This document shows positions 25,574 through 35,700 of a stretch of 64,000 nucleotides of DNA, one piece after another. The notes beneath the pieces were generated by a model. It was given only the letters and a program-made list of their open reading frames with translations. It had not been told where the DNA came from and searched no databases. The position numbers were made by a program, and so were the translations under genes. The first letter of the stretch is position 1. Every line of letters starts with the position of its first letter. The stretch covers positions 1 through 64,000 of the forward strand of contig DATCYW010000013.1 in NCBI GenBank assembly GCA_036526255.1, given 5' to 3'. Source of the stretch: Malonomonas sp036526255 (GTDB lineage Bacteria > Desulfobacterota > Desulfuromonadia > Desulfuromonadales > Geopsychrobacteraceae).

Positions 25574-25682
25574 CTATTTGACGACGTCACCAAGAGCAAA
25601 TCATGCTGCACAGCTTTCAAGTCCAGACAGTTGCACCAAGCAATTTCATGAAATCTCTACTCTTACCTGGAAGGGACAAACG

Positions 25683-25955
25683 ATGCCGAAATATATTATC
25701 GAACGTGAAATACCTCAGGCCGGAAACCTCTCTGCTGCAGACCTGCAAGCCATCTCGCAAAAATCATGTGGCGTCCTGCGTGACCTGGGACCACAGATTC
25801 AGTGGGTTCAGAGCTACGTCACTGCAGACAAAATCTACTGTGTCTACATCGCCCCTAACGAAGCGGCCGTAAAAGAACACGCGCTGCAAGGTGGGTTTCC
25901 TGCCAACAGTGTCGCCGCGGTCAAAACAATCATCGACCCGACAACTGCAGAATAA
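25683..25955 (+). CDS. DUF4242 family small protein
   Basis: A 90-residue protein (MPKYIIEREIPQAGNLSAAD, with VQSYVTADKIYCVYIAP in the middle) of the DUF4242 family. Some members of that family, such as SCO4226, bind nickel. It probably forms a ferredoxin-like alpha/beta fold. ATG 25683 has AAGGGA upstream; the frame is open further back, but without a ribosome site. First gene of an operon under a sigma-54 promoter, followed by a channel and a radical SAM protein. The molecular function is not known. Confidence 0.82.
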   Translation: MPKYIIEREIPQAGNLSAADLQAISQKSCGVLRDLGPQIQWVQSYVTADKIYCVYIAPNEAAVKEHALQGGFPANSVAAVKTIIDPTTAE

Positions 25956-26004
25956 TTCACTCACTTGTGACCATATTTTTGCGGGTGAGTTGTGGAGAAA
26001 AACC

Positions 26005-26535
26005 ATGACTTTAGCATTACTTTTATTGATCTGTATGATGTGGGTTCCGGTCGGTCTGTTTTTTCTTGGCCACGGTGAAGCCAAAAGCACCGGCTTTGTT
26101 ACAGCGGTGGTCGGTGTACTGGTTGTCATCGGCGCAATTCTTCAGGCTGCCATTTTTGCTGACCCCTTCACTGCCGGATTGCTGTTCGTGTTCGGTGTGC
26201 TCTACCTGCAGACCGCCCATGCGCTCTGGACAGGGCTGGAAGACATGCGCACCGTCGGCAACGGCGCTCTGGTTGTCGCCATCGTTTGCGGCATGTATGC
26301 CTATCTGTTTTTCACCGGTGGCGGTCTGAAAGCCGATGGTTCTACAATTATCGGCGTAACCCCCTACCTGGGCTTCATGAACGTAACCTTCGTCGTTATC
26401 TGCCTGACCGTGGTTGGAGTCACCTACGGAAAATTAAGCGCCAAACTCGCCGCTTATATGTTTCTCGTGCTGAGCTTCACCTGCCTTTTTGTGCCCGCCG
26501 TCGGCCTGATGGGTTTTGGTAAACTTCCATTCTGA
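26005..26535 (+). CDS. AmiS/UreI family transporter
   Basis: A 176-residue membrane protein with six hydrophobic segments beginning MTLALLLLICMMWVPVGLFF. It fits the AmiS/UreI family of proton-gated urea or short-amide channels (LYLQTAHALWTGLEDMRTVG, TPYLGFMNVTFVV). I chose the ATG at 26005, with GTGGAG about 8 bases upstream. No urease or amidase gene is present in the window, so the solute is uncertain. Its pairing with DUF4242 and a radical SAM protein suggests delivery of a small precursor or waste molecule for metalloenzyme assembly (inference). Confidence 0.85.
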   Translation: MTLALLLLICMMWVPVGLFFLGHGEAKSTGFVTAVVGVLVVIGAILQAAIFADPFTAGLLFVFGVLYLQTAHALWTGLEDMRTVGNGALVVAIVCGMYAYLFFTGGGLKADGSTIIGVTPYLGFMNVTFVVICLTVVGVTYGKLSAKLAAYMFLVLSFTCLFVPAVGLMGFGKLPF

Positions 26536-26549
26536 AATACCGGCCAGTT

Positions 26550-26595
26550 TGCCAGAATGCAGTCAGTGATGAGATAATTCGACTGCATTCTGGCA
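26550..26595 (+). repeat. Perfect 15-bp inverted repeat between channel and radical SAM genes
   Basis: TGCCAGAATGCAGTC and GACTGCATTCTGGCA pair perfectly around 16 bases. No T-run follows, so simple termination is unlikely. In mRNA it would be a stable hairpin, able to shield the upstream message or lower downstream expression; a protein-binding site is also possible. Confidence 0.75.
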
Positions 26596-26653
26596 GAAGC
26601 CACCAAGAAGTTTCGCCACAGAATCGTACCAGCGCTAAAAGGAAGTCCTCTGC

Positions 26654-27988
26654 ATGAAGAGAAATTCTGCCCCGAAACTGAGTAGCGAAACACTTGCCCC
26701 GGTGAAGCGGGATTACCCGACCAAGCTGTTTGTCGAAACAACCACCAGCTGCAACCTGGGTTGTGTCATGTGTGTGAAACAGACGGCAGAGTGTGCCATC
26801 ACCGAAGGTGAAATTTCGGATGCGACTTTTACTGCTCTTGAATCTGCCCTGCCAAAAGCCGAAGCCTTAATTCTTAACGGCGTGGGCGAACCCTTGCTGC
26901 ACCCGAACATCGAAGCCTACATTACTCAGGCAAAAAAGCTGATGGCAAAAGACAGCTGGATCGGCTTCCAATCCAACGGACTGCTGATCGACGACCAGCG
27001 CGCCCATTTACTGCTCACGGCGGGTCTGGACAAAATCTGTATTTCAGTCGACGCAGTGACCCCTGAAATGCTGCGGCAACTGCGCGAAGGTGCCGAAATC
27101 CAGAATCTGAGTCATGCCTTTGAGGCGCTGGCAAAAGCAAAAATCAGTACCGGCAGACCTGAGTTCCAGATTGGCGTAGAAATCGTCGTCATGCGCAGCA
27201 ACCTGGCCGAACTGCCTGACACCTTGCAATGGGCCGCCAGCCGCGGCGCAACCTTCGCCCTGGTGACCCATGTACTCCCCTACGATTCGGCGCATGCCGC
27301 AGAAGCAGTTTATGAATCCTGTTCTGGCGAAGCCATTGCCCTGCTCAAAAAATGGCGTAAAAAGGCCTCAGCCGATAATGTTGATATCGACCGCTATCCG
27401 AAGATTATCTGGAATTACAGTAAAAATGCCGAAGAGCAGCGGGTTGTCGATTTCGTCGAAGGGATGAAGCGGGACGCCGAGCAACAGAAGATTTATCTCG
27501 ACCTGAAAAAATTGTTCAATCTGCAAACCAACTGGCTGCAGCAGGCGACTGAAATTTTCGCCCGAGCCGAACAGGTCGCCAAAGATGTTGGATTGCAGCT
27601 GAATCTGCCGGAACTGGTTCTCAAGGAAAACCGCCGCTGCGAATTTGTCGAGGACGGCAGCGCCTTCATCTCCTGGCAAGGCGATGTTCACCCCTGTTAT
27701 TTTCTCTGGCACGGCTATCATTGCTTCGCCAGCGGCTGGCACCAGATGGTCAAGCCGAAGATCTTCGGCAACCTGAACCAGCAGTCCATTCTCGACATCT
27801 GGAATTCGACGGAGTTTAAAAGCTTCCGCGAAAATGTCAGCAATTACGATTATCCCTACTGCTCAAGCTGCAGCCTCGCACCCTGCGACTATGTCCAGAC
27901 TGAAGAGTTTGAGCAGGATTGCCATATTAACTGCGAACCCTGCGGCAGCTGTCTCTGGTGCATGGGATTGTTTCAGTGTTTACGGTAA
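26654..27988 (+). CDS. Radical SAM/SPASM putative metalloenzyme maturase
   Basis: A 444-residue protein with C33, C37 and C40 (CNLGCVMC), LNGVGEP as SAM motif, and a long cysteine-rich C-terminus (CSSCSLAPCDY, then CHINCEPCGSCLWCMGLFQC) for several auxiliary clusters. It resembles the Geobacter-type radical SAM/SPASM family proposed to mature a metalloenzyme, or its relative the tungsten-oxidoreductase maturase. No tungsten enzyme is adjacent. ATG 26654 has AAGGAAG upstream. It ends the sigma-54 operon and is followed by a terminator. The target is unknown. Confidence 0.83.
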   Translation: MKRNSAPKLSSETLAPVKRDYPTKLFVETTTSCNLGCVMCVKQTAECAITEGEISDATFTALESALPKAEALILNGVGEPLLHPNIEAYITQAKKLMAKDSWIGFQSNGLLIDDQRAHLLLTAGLDKICISVDAVTPEMLRQLREGAEIQNLSHAFEALAKAKISTGRPEFQIGVEIVVMRSNLAELPDTLQWAASRGATFALVTHVLPYDSAHAAEAVYESCSGEAIALLKKWRKKASADNVDIDRYPKIIWNYSKNAEEQRVVDFVEGMKRDAEQQKIYLDLKKLFNLQTNWLQQATEIFARAEQVAKDVGLQLNLPELVLKENRRCEFVEDGSAFISWQGDVHPCYFLWHGYHCFASGWHQMVKPKIFGNLNQQSILDIWNSTEFKSFRENVSNYDYPYCSSCSLAPCDYVQTEEFEQDCHINCEPCGSCLWCMGLFQCLR

Positions 27989-28000
27989 ATAGAAAAAGAA

Positions 28001-28028
28001 AAGCCCCACATCCTGAAATGCGAGGCTT
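28001..28028. terminator. Bidirectional terminator (radical SAM gene and tmRNA)
   Basis: AAGCCCCACAT pairs with ATGCGAGGCTT (two G-U pairs) over a 6-base loop. On the minus strand it is followed by TTTTCTTTTTC, a good end for the tmRNA; on the plus strand TTTATCTTT follows. Confidence 0.75.
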
Positions 28029-28058
28029 TATCTTTCCGACTTAGTCGAATTGTCAAAT

Positions 28059-28409
28059 TGGTGGAGGTGAGGGGAATCGAACCCCTGTCCGAAAGCTTTC
28101 CACGTAAGGCTTCTACATGCGTAGTCTGTATTTTAATTTAACCGGATGAAGCTCCCACAGACAGGATATTCACCAGGCGAGTCCGCTTTAGTTTCGCTCC
28201 TGGGCCACAGACATTCCCTGAAACTAGCCTGCTAAATTAACGTCTCAGCACCCACACAGGCGATAAATGATGAGACGTAGCAGCATTAAGCTGCTAGTGC
28301 GTAACGAACGTCAGTGTCTGCGTTTGTTTGTGTTGGGCTTGTTACGGAGCCAGCCCACTCCGGCATGCGGCACTTCGTTTCCGTCCCCCGTCGAAACCTT
28401 GACACCCCC
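28059..28409 (-). ncRNA. ssrA: tmRNA
   Basis: A 351-base RNA. The 5' end GGGGGTG pairs with CACCTCC before the encoded A-CCA at 28059, and the TPsiC-like arm contains GGTTCGATTCC. The tag reading frame GCA GAC ACT GAC ... GCA GCT TAA encodes ADTDVRYALAA, a normal ALAA-ending degradation tag. It rescues stalled ribosomes with SmpB, whose gene lies 83 bases upstream. The multi-pseudoknot region between tag and 3' end is of usual length. Confidence 0.95.
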
Positions 28410-28491
28410 ATTTCTTAAAAATCACTATTTTTCAGATACTTGAAAACTAACTACGATAGTCAGTATCGCACAAATAAGTGCATTTGCCAAG

Positions 28492-28947
28492 TTAACGAAA
28501 AGAACCTTTTAATGCCTTGGCCACTTCACGATCAGCTTCTTTGCTCTTTAAACTCTGCCGCTTGTCATGCAGATTTTTCCCTCGACCAATACCGATCTCA
28601 AGCTTGACATAGTTTTGCTTGAAATAGATTTTGGTCGGCACCATCGTCATCCCCTTCTGTTCGGTGAGACGGGTCAGCTTGTCGATTTCGGCATGGTGCA
28701 GAAGTAGCTTGCGAATCCGGGTCGGGTCGTGGTTTTCACGATTGCCGAATTCGTAGGGGCTGATGTTCATATTATTGATGAAGACTTCGCCATCCTTGAT
28801 ACGGCAAAACGACTCTTTGAGATTAACCTTGCCGGCGCGGATCGACTTGACCTCGGTTCCGGTGAGCATGATACCAGCCTCGAAAGTGTCCTCGATATAG
28901 TACTCGTGATAGGCCTTTTTGTTGGTGGCGACGATTTTAATGCTCAT
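28492..28947 (-). CDS. smpB: SsrA-binding protein SmpB
   Basis: A 151-residue protein starting MSIKIVATNKKAYHEYYIED. It shows the family core (EAGIMLTGTEVKSIRAGKVNLKE) and the basic tail GRGKNLHDKRQSLKSKEADRE, which binds the ribosome decoding site. I chose ATG 28947, which overlaps the end of rseC by 11 bases; the open frame upstream adds 15 atypical residues. It lies directly before the tmRNA gene, its partner. Confidence 0.96.
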   Translation of the reverse strand: MSIKIVATNKKAYHEYYIEDTFEAGIMLTGTEVKSIRAGKVNLKESFCRIKDGEVFINNMNISPYEFGNRENHDPTRIRKLLLHHAEIDKLTRLTEQKGMTMVPTKIYFKQNYVKLEIGIGRGKNLHDKRQSLKSKEADREVAKALKGSFR

Positions 28948-29413
28948 GTTGCAATGCGTCCGCTTGTGTGGCTGCCCGTGCCTGTATTTCAACGATGCGC
29001 GGCATGAAAATCTCCCGCTTTACAGCGCGAGTGCCGATCCTGATACAGAGAAAAGTACCGGCAAGGAAAGCGACCCCCAGAATGGCCGAAAGCAGTGAAG
29101 GATCTAGGTTGACTTCGGTCATTTCAGCAATGGCCTGGCCGATCAGGGCCCCGATCAATAACCCGATTATCGGTACAATGTAAAGGATAAAGGAGGATTG
29201 CAGAAAATGCTTGGTGCTGGTGACAACCTTGACCCGATCACTAATCTTCGCACCGATCTGATTAAACGCCTCGACCAGCATGGTTTCACTGTCGTCACCG
29301 ATCTGGCAGGCGCCACTGGATGGGCAATGCTCGCAGGCGCTGTGTTTCGCGCAAAGAACAACAGCAATCTGCTGCCCCTTCAGTTCGACAATGGTGCCAT
29401 ACTCTTCAATCAT
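28937..29413 (-). CDS. RseC/MucC family membrane protein
   Basis: A 158-residue protein with an N-terminal cysteine-rich part (CAKHSACEHCPSSGAC) and two membrane helices (about 75-95 and 105-125). This is the SoxR-reducing system RseC family. In enterobacteria RseC acts beside the Rnf complex in reducing SoxR; here no rnf gene is near, so the role is probably a general redox one. ATG overlaps the amidohydrolase stop by eight bases. Confidence 0.85.
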   Translation of the reverse strand: MIEEYGTIVELKGQQIAVVLCAKHSACEHCPSSGACQIGDDSETMLVEAFNQIGAKISDRVKVVTSTKHFLQSSFILYIVPIIGLLIGALIGQAIAEMTEVNLDPSLLSAILGVAFLAGTFLCIRIGTRAVKREIFMPRIVEIQARAATQADALQHEH

Positions 29414-30698
29414 ACCCCTGCCCTTTCCTTTTACTCAACTGTGCGCGCGACCGCATATAAACCTGTGCAATATCAGCGGTACGGCCTGGCGCAACAGAAT
29501 AATCGAGAAGCTCAGTCACGGCAAGTTTCGTCTTTGGCTTCAATACCTGAAAACTGCTCAGTTTGCCGGCCGTCAAACTGCCAAGATCCTGCTGCAGACC
29601 GAGCACTTGTGCTCCACCGAGGGTTGCCATGCGAAATAGTGCCGGCGCATCCAGTTGCCCCTTAAACCACTTATGGGCAAATGCGATCTCATCCCAAACC
29701 GACAGGCTGTCATTACTCGCCATACTGTCGGTGCCGAGAGCAAGCCTGATGCCGGATTTCTGCAGTTCAGCGACCGGCGCTTTGCCAACCTTCAGTCGGT
29801 CATTCGAGCGGGGGCAAAGAACCAGTGAGCAATTGCTGGCGGCAAGCAGCTCGATCTCTGCCGATTCAAGCTGGACGCCATGAACCAGAATATTACCGGC
29901 AGACAAGCCACCATTACGCCGTAGATATTCAACGGGACGACAGTTCTGCGCCGGTGGAACCAGGTACTCCCACCCTATCTTGGGATAAAGCTTGGTGGCC
30001 AGTGGCCCACGCCCCTTTTCGATAAACTCGACCTCTGCCGGTGATTCGGCCAGATGGGTCATGCATCCCAGCCTTTCCTGTTGGCACTTCTGGTAGATAT
30101 CGCGTAGATAGCTGGCGCTAATGCTGTAAGGCGCGTGAGGTGACAAACCAAGTTGCAACAGACCGGCTCGCTTATCCGCCAGCACTGCGTTTATATTGTT
30201 TTTCAATTTACCGACAACGGTAGGGTCCTGACCGAGACTTTCAAGAAACAGGGTGCCAAGCAACGGAGCACCCTGATAAGCCGTACGTGCAAAGTACTGG
30301 GAGATAATGTCGCCGACTGCGCCTGTCCCGGCAGCGACTGATGCTGAAATGCCATTGGCAAGCGAGTTACAGTAATCAACCCGACTCAGGTTTCGTTTGA
30401 TACGGATCAGTTGCAGAATCCAATCAACAAACTCAGCAGGATTCACGATTTCGCTGAATTTTGTAGCCCACTGATGACAATCGGTCAACTCCAGATGGGT
30501 GTGAGCGTTAACCAGCAACGGCAGCAGCAGCGCATCGCCATGATCGACAATAGTGATTGCCGGATGTTGTCGTTTCACTTCTGCAAGCGTACCAACAGCG
30601 GCAATCCGACCATTCAGGTCGAGCAACGCCCCACCCTCTATGGGCGGGGCGTCACCGGGATACATTATTCTGGCTGTGTGAATGGTGGCCAAACTCAT
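29406..30698 (-). CDS. Amidohydrolase family protein (deaminase type)
   Basis: A 430-residue metal-dependent hydrolase of the MtaD/SsnA/guanine deaminase group. It has the first metal motif LVNAHTHLELTD, the later ligand histidines SPHAPYS and MTHLAES, and GTDSMASNDSLS for the catalytic Asp. Candidates include aminodeoxyfutalosine deaminase of menaquinone synthesis and S-adenosylhomocysteine/thioadenosine deaminase; I cannot separate these by eye. The ATG shares a base with the panC stop (TAATG). Confidence 0.8.
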   Translation of the reverse strand: MSLATIHTARIMYPGDAPPIEGGALLDLNGRIAAVGTLAEVKRQHPAITIVDHGDALLLPLLVNAHTHLELTDCHQWATKFSEIVNPAEFVDWILQLIRIKRNLSRVDYCNSLANGISASVAAGTGAVGDIISQYFARTAYQGAPLLGTLFLESLGQDPTVVGKLKNNINAVLADKRAGLLQLGLSPHAPYSISASYLRDIYQKCQQERLGCMTHLAESPAEVEFIEKGRGPLATKLYPKIGWEYLVPPAQNCRPVEYLRRNGGLSAGNILVHGVQLESAEIELLAASNCSLVLCPRSNDRLKVGKAPVAELQKSGIRLALGTDSMASNDSLSVWDEIAFAHKWFKGQLDAPALFRMATLGGAQVLGLQQDLGSLTAGKLSSFQVLKPKTKLAVTELLDYSVAPGRTADIAQVYMRSRAQLSKRKGQGYD

Positions 30699-31546
30699 TA
30701 CGCCTTATGCAGATAACCGTTATCAATCAATCGGGTTTTGCCGAAAAAGACCGCCAGCAGCAGGACAGAATCCTTATCTGCAATCTCCTGATCGGCCAGG
30801 CTCAGTTGATGGCAAATCTTGATGTAATCAATTCGCGCTGCAGTTTTTGCAGAAATGTTTTCTTTAAGCTGCTCGACAATTTTCGACACATCAGTTTGCC
30901 CTGCGGCAAACATTTTCTGCGCCTCGTCAATCGATTGCGACAGAACGAGCGCTTGTTGCCGATGTTCAGCAGACAGATAAACGTTGCGCGAACTCATCGC
31001 CAACCCATCGGCTTCGCGAAAAATCGGCATGCCGACAATCTCGACCGGCATATTCAGATCGACCGTCATCTGCCTGATAACGGCAAGCTGCTGAAAATCC
31101 TTGTTGCCGAACAGCGCAACATGCGGCTGAATGATATTGAATAATTTGTTGACCACGGTACTGACACCACGAAAATGACCGGGCCGGCTGGCACCACAGA
31201 GTGTTGCTGTTATCCCTTCGACGTCGACATAGGTCAGGTAACCTTTCGGGTACATTTCGGCAGCGGTCGGTGCAAAAACAAGGTCGACACCGACCGATTC
31301 GGCCAATTCTGAATCGCGGCGCAGGTCACGGGGGTAATCCTCAAAATCCTCCCCCTGACCGAACTGGGTCGGATTGACAAAGATCGACAGGACCAGCAGA
31401 TCCCCCCGCCTGCGCCCCTCTTCGAGCAGCGACAGGTGCCCCTGGTGTAAAAACCCCATGGTCGGCACAAAAGCGATCCGCTGCCCGGCAGCGCGCGCAT
31501 CCAGAACGATTTGTTGCATCTGCGCAACTGTGGTGATGGTCTGCAT
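30698..31546 (-). CDS. panC: Pantoate-beta-alanine ligase
   Basis: A 282-residue PanC, joining pantoate and beta-alanine with ATP to make pantothenate. It shows FVPTMGFLHQGHLSLLEEGR with the HxGH nucleotide motif, and LFGNKDFQQLAVIRQM and MSSRNVYLS. The gene lies three bases after panB, giving a pantothenate operon. Length and motifs are ordinary. Confidence 0.95.
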   Translation of the reverse strand: MQTITTVAQMQQIVLDARAAGQRIAFVPTMGFLHQGHLSLLEEGRRRGDLLVLSIFVNPTQFGQGEDFEDYPRDLRRDSELAESVGVDLVFAPTAAEMYPKGYLTYVDVEGITATLCGASRPGHFRGVSTVVNKLFNIIQPHVALFGNKDFQQLAVIRQMTVDLNMPVEIVGMPIFREADGLAMSSRNVYLSAEHRQQALVLSQSIDEAQKMFAAGQTDVSKIVEQLKENISAKTAARIDYIKICHQLSLADQEIADKDSVLLLAVFFGKTRLIDNGYLHKA

Positions 31547-31549
31547 AGG

Positions 31550-32353
31550 CTATTCGAAGGAATGCTCAGGGCCGGGGAAATCCCCACCCTTGACTTCACG
31601 GATATAGTCGCCGATCCCTTTCGCGATGGTCTCAGAGATGTCAGCGTAACGTTTAACAAATTTTGGTGAATACTTATCGCACAGACCAAGGATGTCGTGG
31701 ATGACCAGGACTTGTCCATCACAGTCGACACCAGCGCCGATTCCGATCGTCGGGATACTGACGGACGCGGTGACCTCTCTGGCCAGGTCTCGCGGAATCC
31801 CTTCGAGGACCATGGCGAAAGCCCCCGCCTCTTCTACCGCTTTGGCATCGGCAAGAATTTTACGCGCCTGCACTTCCTGACGACCCTGCACTTTAAAGCC
31901 GCCCATACGGTGAATCGATTGAGGCGTCAACCCGATGTGTCCGAACACAGGGATGTCGATATCGACAATTGCGCGGATCGTCTCCGCGATATGCTCACCA
32001 CCTTCTAGTTTGACCGCCTGAGCGCCACCTTCTTTGATCAGGCGTCCGGCGTTGACCCGCGCGTCACGAATATCGACCTGATAGGACATGAACGGCATGT
32101 CGGTCACCACCAGCGCCGCCTCTGTGCCGCGCACCACCGCGCGGGTGTGATAAATCATCTCTTCGAGAGTCACCGCCAGAGTGTTGTCATATCCCGAAAC
32201 GACGGTTCCCACCGAATCACCCACAAGGATAATGTCGATTCCTGCCGTGTCCATCAGCTTGGCTAAGGGATAATCGTAGGCGGTCAGGACGCTGATTTTT
32301 TCCTGATCAACCTTCATCCGGCCGATATCGAGTATTGTTTTACGCTTTATCAC
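31550..32353 (-). CDS. panB: 3-methyl-2-oxobutanoate hydroxymethyltransferase
   Basis: A 267-residue PanB. It makes ketopantoate from 2-oxoisovalerate and methylene-tetrahydrofolate in the cytosol. Family signatures include LTAYDYPLAKLMD, LVGDSVGTVVSGYDNTL and GHIGLTPQSIHRMGG. The start is GTG at 32353, preceded by GGGGACGACA. First gene of panB-panC-amidohydrolase-rseC-smpB. Confidence 0.94.
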   Translation of the reverse strand: MIKRKTILDIGRMKVDQEKISVLTAYDYPLAKLMDTAGIDIILVGDSVGTVVSGYDNTLAVTLEEMIYHTRAVVRGTEAALVVTDMPFMSYQVDIRDARVNAGRLIKEGGAQAVKLEGGEHIAETIRAIVDIDIPVFGHIGLTPQSIHRMGGFKVQGRQEVQARKILADAKAVEEAGAFAMVLEGIPRDLAREVTASVSIPTIGIGAGVDCDGQVLVIHDILGLCDKYSPKFVKRYADISETIAKGIGDYIREVKGGDFPGPEHSFE

Positions 32354-32690
32354 TGTCGTCCCCTAAAAAACGAAAATGCCCACCGCGAATAACGGAAGGC
32401 ACGTAGAAATATTGCAACGGAGCGTGGTCCGATCCGGCTTGCCCTTCCGTCCCGGTCGCTGGCGATCCAGGCGGTATGTCAATGCTGCGATCTGCACAGC
32501 TTCTGGCTCCGGCACAAGTTCCGGGCACCTGCTGCATGTGCATCTGATGGAAATCCTTACAAATTTTATCCATCAAAAAACGTTTTACGATATAGCACAG
32601 TGGACTGGAAATTGTCCATCGCCATTTCCTTTCTGCCGTTCGCTGCCGGCAGCTAATTTAACGGTACGTCATAAAATCACCAAAAGGCAA
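32354..32690. other. Intergenic spacer between panB and glutamate dehydrogenase
   Basis: No supported gene. A 78-codon minus-strand frame here lacks a ribosome site and looks non-coding. A weak minus-strand promoter (TGGACA, 18 bases, TATATC near 32590-32620) could drive panB. Confidence 0.4.
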
Positions 32691-32717
32691 GGGGCAGATG
32701 ATCTCCTCATCTGCCCC
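32691..32717 (-). terminator. Terminator of the glutamate dehydrogenase gene
   Basis: GGGGCAGATGA/TCATCTGCCCC, an 11-bp perfect stem with a 5-base loop, followed on the minus strand by TTGCCTTTT. It lies 27 bases after the stop. Confidence 0.85.
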
Positions 32718-32743
32718 TCGTCTACTTGAAACACCTGTGCTGG

Positions 32744-35700
32744 TTATTCAGCCAAAAGACTTTCCAGAGAACGCAGCAACACGGTAAAGGGGTGAAAATT
32801 CTGGGGTGATTCGGCCAACAATGAACGCCGCAGATCCTCAAAAGTACGCAGTTTCTGCCGCCGTTTGGCGAAGTAACTCTGGGGGTGGTCAGCAGCTTCG
32901 CTGGCAACAGCCTGAACCAGTCGCACCACAACCGAATGCAGTGAACCTAACAGAGATTCACGGGCTCGACGATCCCAACTGTCCCGCATCGGCACCTGCT
33001 GCAGCAGTTTGAGAACTGCGCTGACCGCAACCTTCTCATCGACCAGCACCTTGAGCTTGGCCAGCTGCTCCAGGTTCTGCCCGGATTGTTGCACCATACA
33101 AATCAATGGCAGGAAATCCGCCAAGTAATCCAAAGCAGCGTACTTCAGGGCGAACTCTTCCGGCAGCCCTGAAGCCGTCAGGCGATCGCGCTCCTGCTGG
33201 CAGTTCTGCCAGCTATTGGCGGGCAAGACCTCGGACAGCATTGCAGAATATTGCGCAAGTTGCTGCTCAATCCGCTGCAGATCCTCTTCAGCTTCAGGTA
33301 AGGCCATGCCGTTACCTAGGGCAAACAAACAGAAAGAACGCAATACCTCTTCTAGTTTCATCAGCAATTGGTACTGATCGCTGCTCGGTATTTTATTATC
33401 GAGAGCAAAGACCGCCTTGCGCAAAGACGCCCCGCCCAGCAGACCGTCGAAAACGATGTAGGCATTGGCAACAGCGACCTGCGATTGTCCGGCCAGGCGA
33501 CTGACGGTCTGACAGAAGGTGCTGCCGGCCTGATCGACAACCCGGTTGGTCAGCATGGTTGCAGCGATCTCTTTTGCCAGCGGATGTCGCTTGAGCAGCT
33601 CGCCGTAGCGCTCGTAGACCTCTTCAGGGAAATAATCGAAGAGCAGTTGATTGACGATTTTATTATCCGGCAGCTCGCTGTCGAGCAGCGCACGATACAG
33701 GAACATTTTACTGTAGGCCAAAAGGACAGATAGCTCCGGCCGCACCAGACGGTTCGGTTGACGGTTGGAGACCTCTTTACGGCTCGGTAAAAACTCGCCG
33801 CGCCGATCAAGCAGGCCTGAGTTGCCGAGTCGGTCCATCTGCTCAAGATAAGGTTCCACATCACGCTGGCAACGGATTTCGTCGAGTGAGATCGACAGGG
33901 TCTGCGTGTAGTTATTCGCCAGCACGTCCTGACAGACGGTCTCTTTGATCTCTTCCAGCAGCTTATAGCCTTCATCCAGGCTCTTGACCCGACCTTCCTG
34001 TCGCAGTAGCTGCAGCAGGATTTTCAGATTGACCTCGTGATCCGAGCTGTCGACGCCAGCCGAGTTATCGATGGCATCGGTGTTGAGCAGACCGCCATTG
34101 AGGGCATATTCGATCCGGCCCAATTGGGTCATCCCCAAGTTGCCTCCTTCGCCAACCACCCTGGCACGCAGTTCAAGAGCATCGAGCCGCAGCGCGTCAT
34201 TGGCCCGGTCACCGGCATCGTCGTTACTTTCAGTCGATGCCTTGACATAGGTGCCGATGCCGCCATTCCAGAGCAGATCAACCTTGGCCTTAAGCAATAA
34301 GCGCAGCAATCCGGGAACATCAAGGCTCCCCTGACGGATGCCGAGCCATTCGGCGACCTGCGGCGAGATCGGGATCTCTTTCAACTGGCGGGAATAAATA
34401 CCGCCACCTGCTGAAATCAGCTCTTTATTGTAATCCTCCCAACTGGAGCGCGGCAGTTTAAATAGACGTTCGCGCTCTTGATAGGAAACCTCAGTGTCGG
34501 GGTTCGGATCGAGGAAGATATGGCGGTGGTCAAAAGCGGCCAACAGCTTGATCTTGCGTGACAGCAGCATGCCGTTACCGAAGACGTCACCGCTCATATC
34601 ACCGATACCGACCACTGTGAATGGCTGCGTCTGGGTATCGTGCCCCTGTTCGCGGAACAACCGTTTGACACTCTCCCAGGCACCGCGGGCGGTAATCCCG
34701 AGTTTCTTGTGGTCATAACCGTGCGAACCACCGCTGGCAAAAGCGTCGTCAAGCCAGAATCCGTAGGACTGACTGACCGCATTCGCGGTGTCGGGCAGAT
34801 GCGCGGTCCCTTTGTCGGCCGCGACCACCAAGTAGGAATCCTGATCGTCATAGGCGACGATCCCTTGAGGTCGGACGACACCTTCAGCGGTCCGGTTATC
34901 GGTCAGATCGAGCAGGCCACGCATCAGGGTCACATACGCTGCTTTGACAATCTCCCCCATCCGCTCGCGATCCGGACTGCTGCGCTTGGTGATGAAACCG
35001 CCCTTGGAACCGACCGGCACGATGACGGCATTTTTGGTGGTCTGGGCCTTTACCAGCCCGAGAACTTCAGTGCGGAAATCATCCGGGCGGTCAGACCAGC
35101 GGATGCCACCACGAGCGACTTTGCCGCCGCGCAGATGCAGCCCTTCCATCGTTGCCGAATGGACGTAAACTTCGTACAGAGGCCGAGGCGCCGGCATGTC
35201 GATAACACCGAGAGAACTGACCTTGAAAGAGAAGAAATAGTCGTCCTGCTCACAGCGAATGAAGAAGTTGGTACGCACTGTGGAATCGATCAGATTGAAC
35301 AGCGTCCGCAGGATCTTATCCTCATTGTTATCGCTGACTTCCTCAAGCGCTTCAGCCAACTGTTGACGAACCGGTGACAGGACCTCCAGTTCGCGGGTCA
35401 TCGCATCAGCCCACTCTTCAGCAGGCTTGAAACGACCCTCAAAGTAGTGATACAGCAAGGAGGCAACCTTGGCATTATGAATCAACGCATAAGCGACACG
35501 ACGCTTGGTAAATGGCGCACCGAGTTGAAAGTAATAGTTACGGTAACCTCGGAAAACATCGATCTGGCGCCAGGAAAGCCCGGTCAGCGGCAACAGTCGA
35601 TGCAAATAATCATTTTCGACTTCTTTGCTGTTCATCACCTGCAGCGTTTCTAACAGCACTGACTTTATCTGTTTGAATGGCAGGCTTTCCTTTGAGTTCG

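Noticed and set aside
32340..32576. 78-codon minus-strand frame between panB and glutamate dehydrogenase
   Set aside because: No ribosome site, overlaps the panB start, composition unlike a protein and no recognisable motif.
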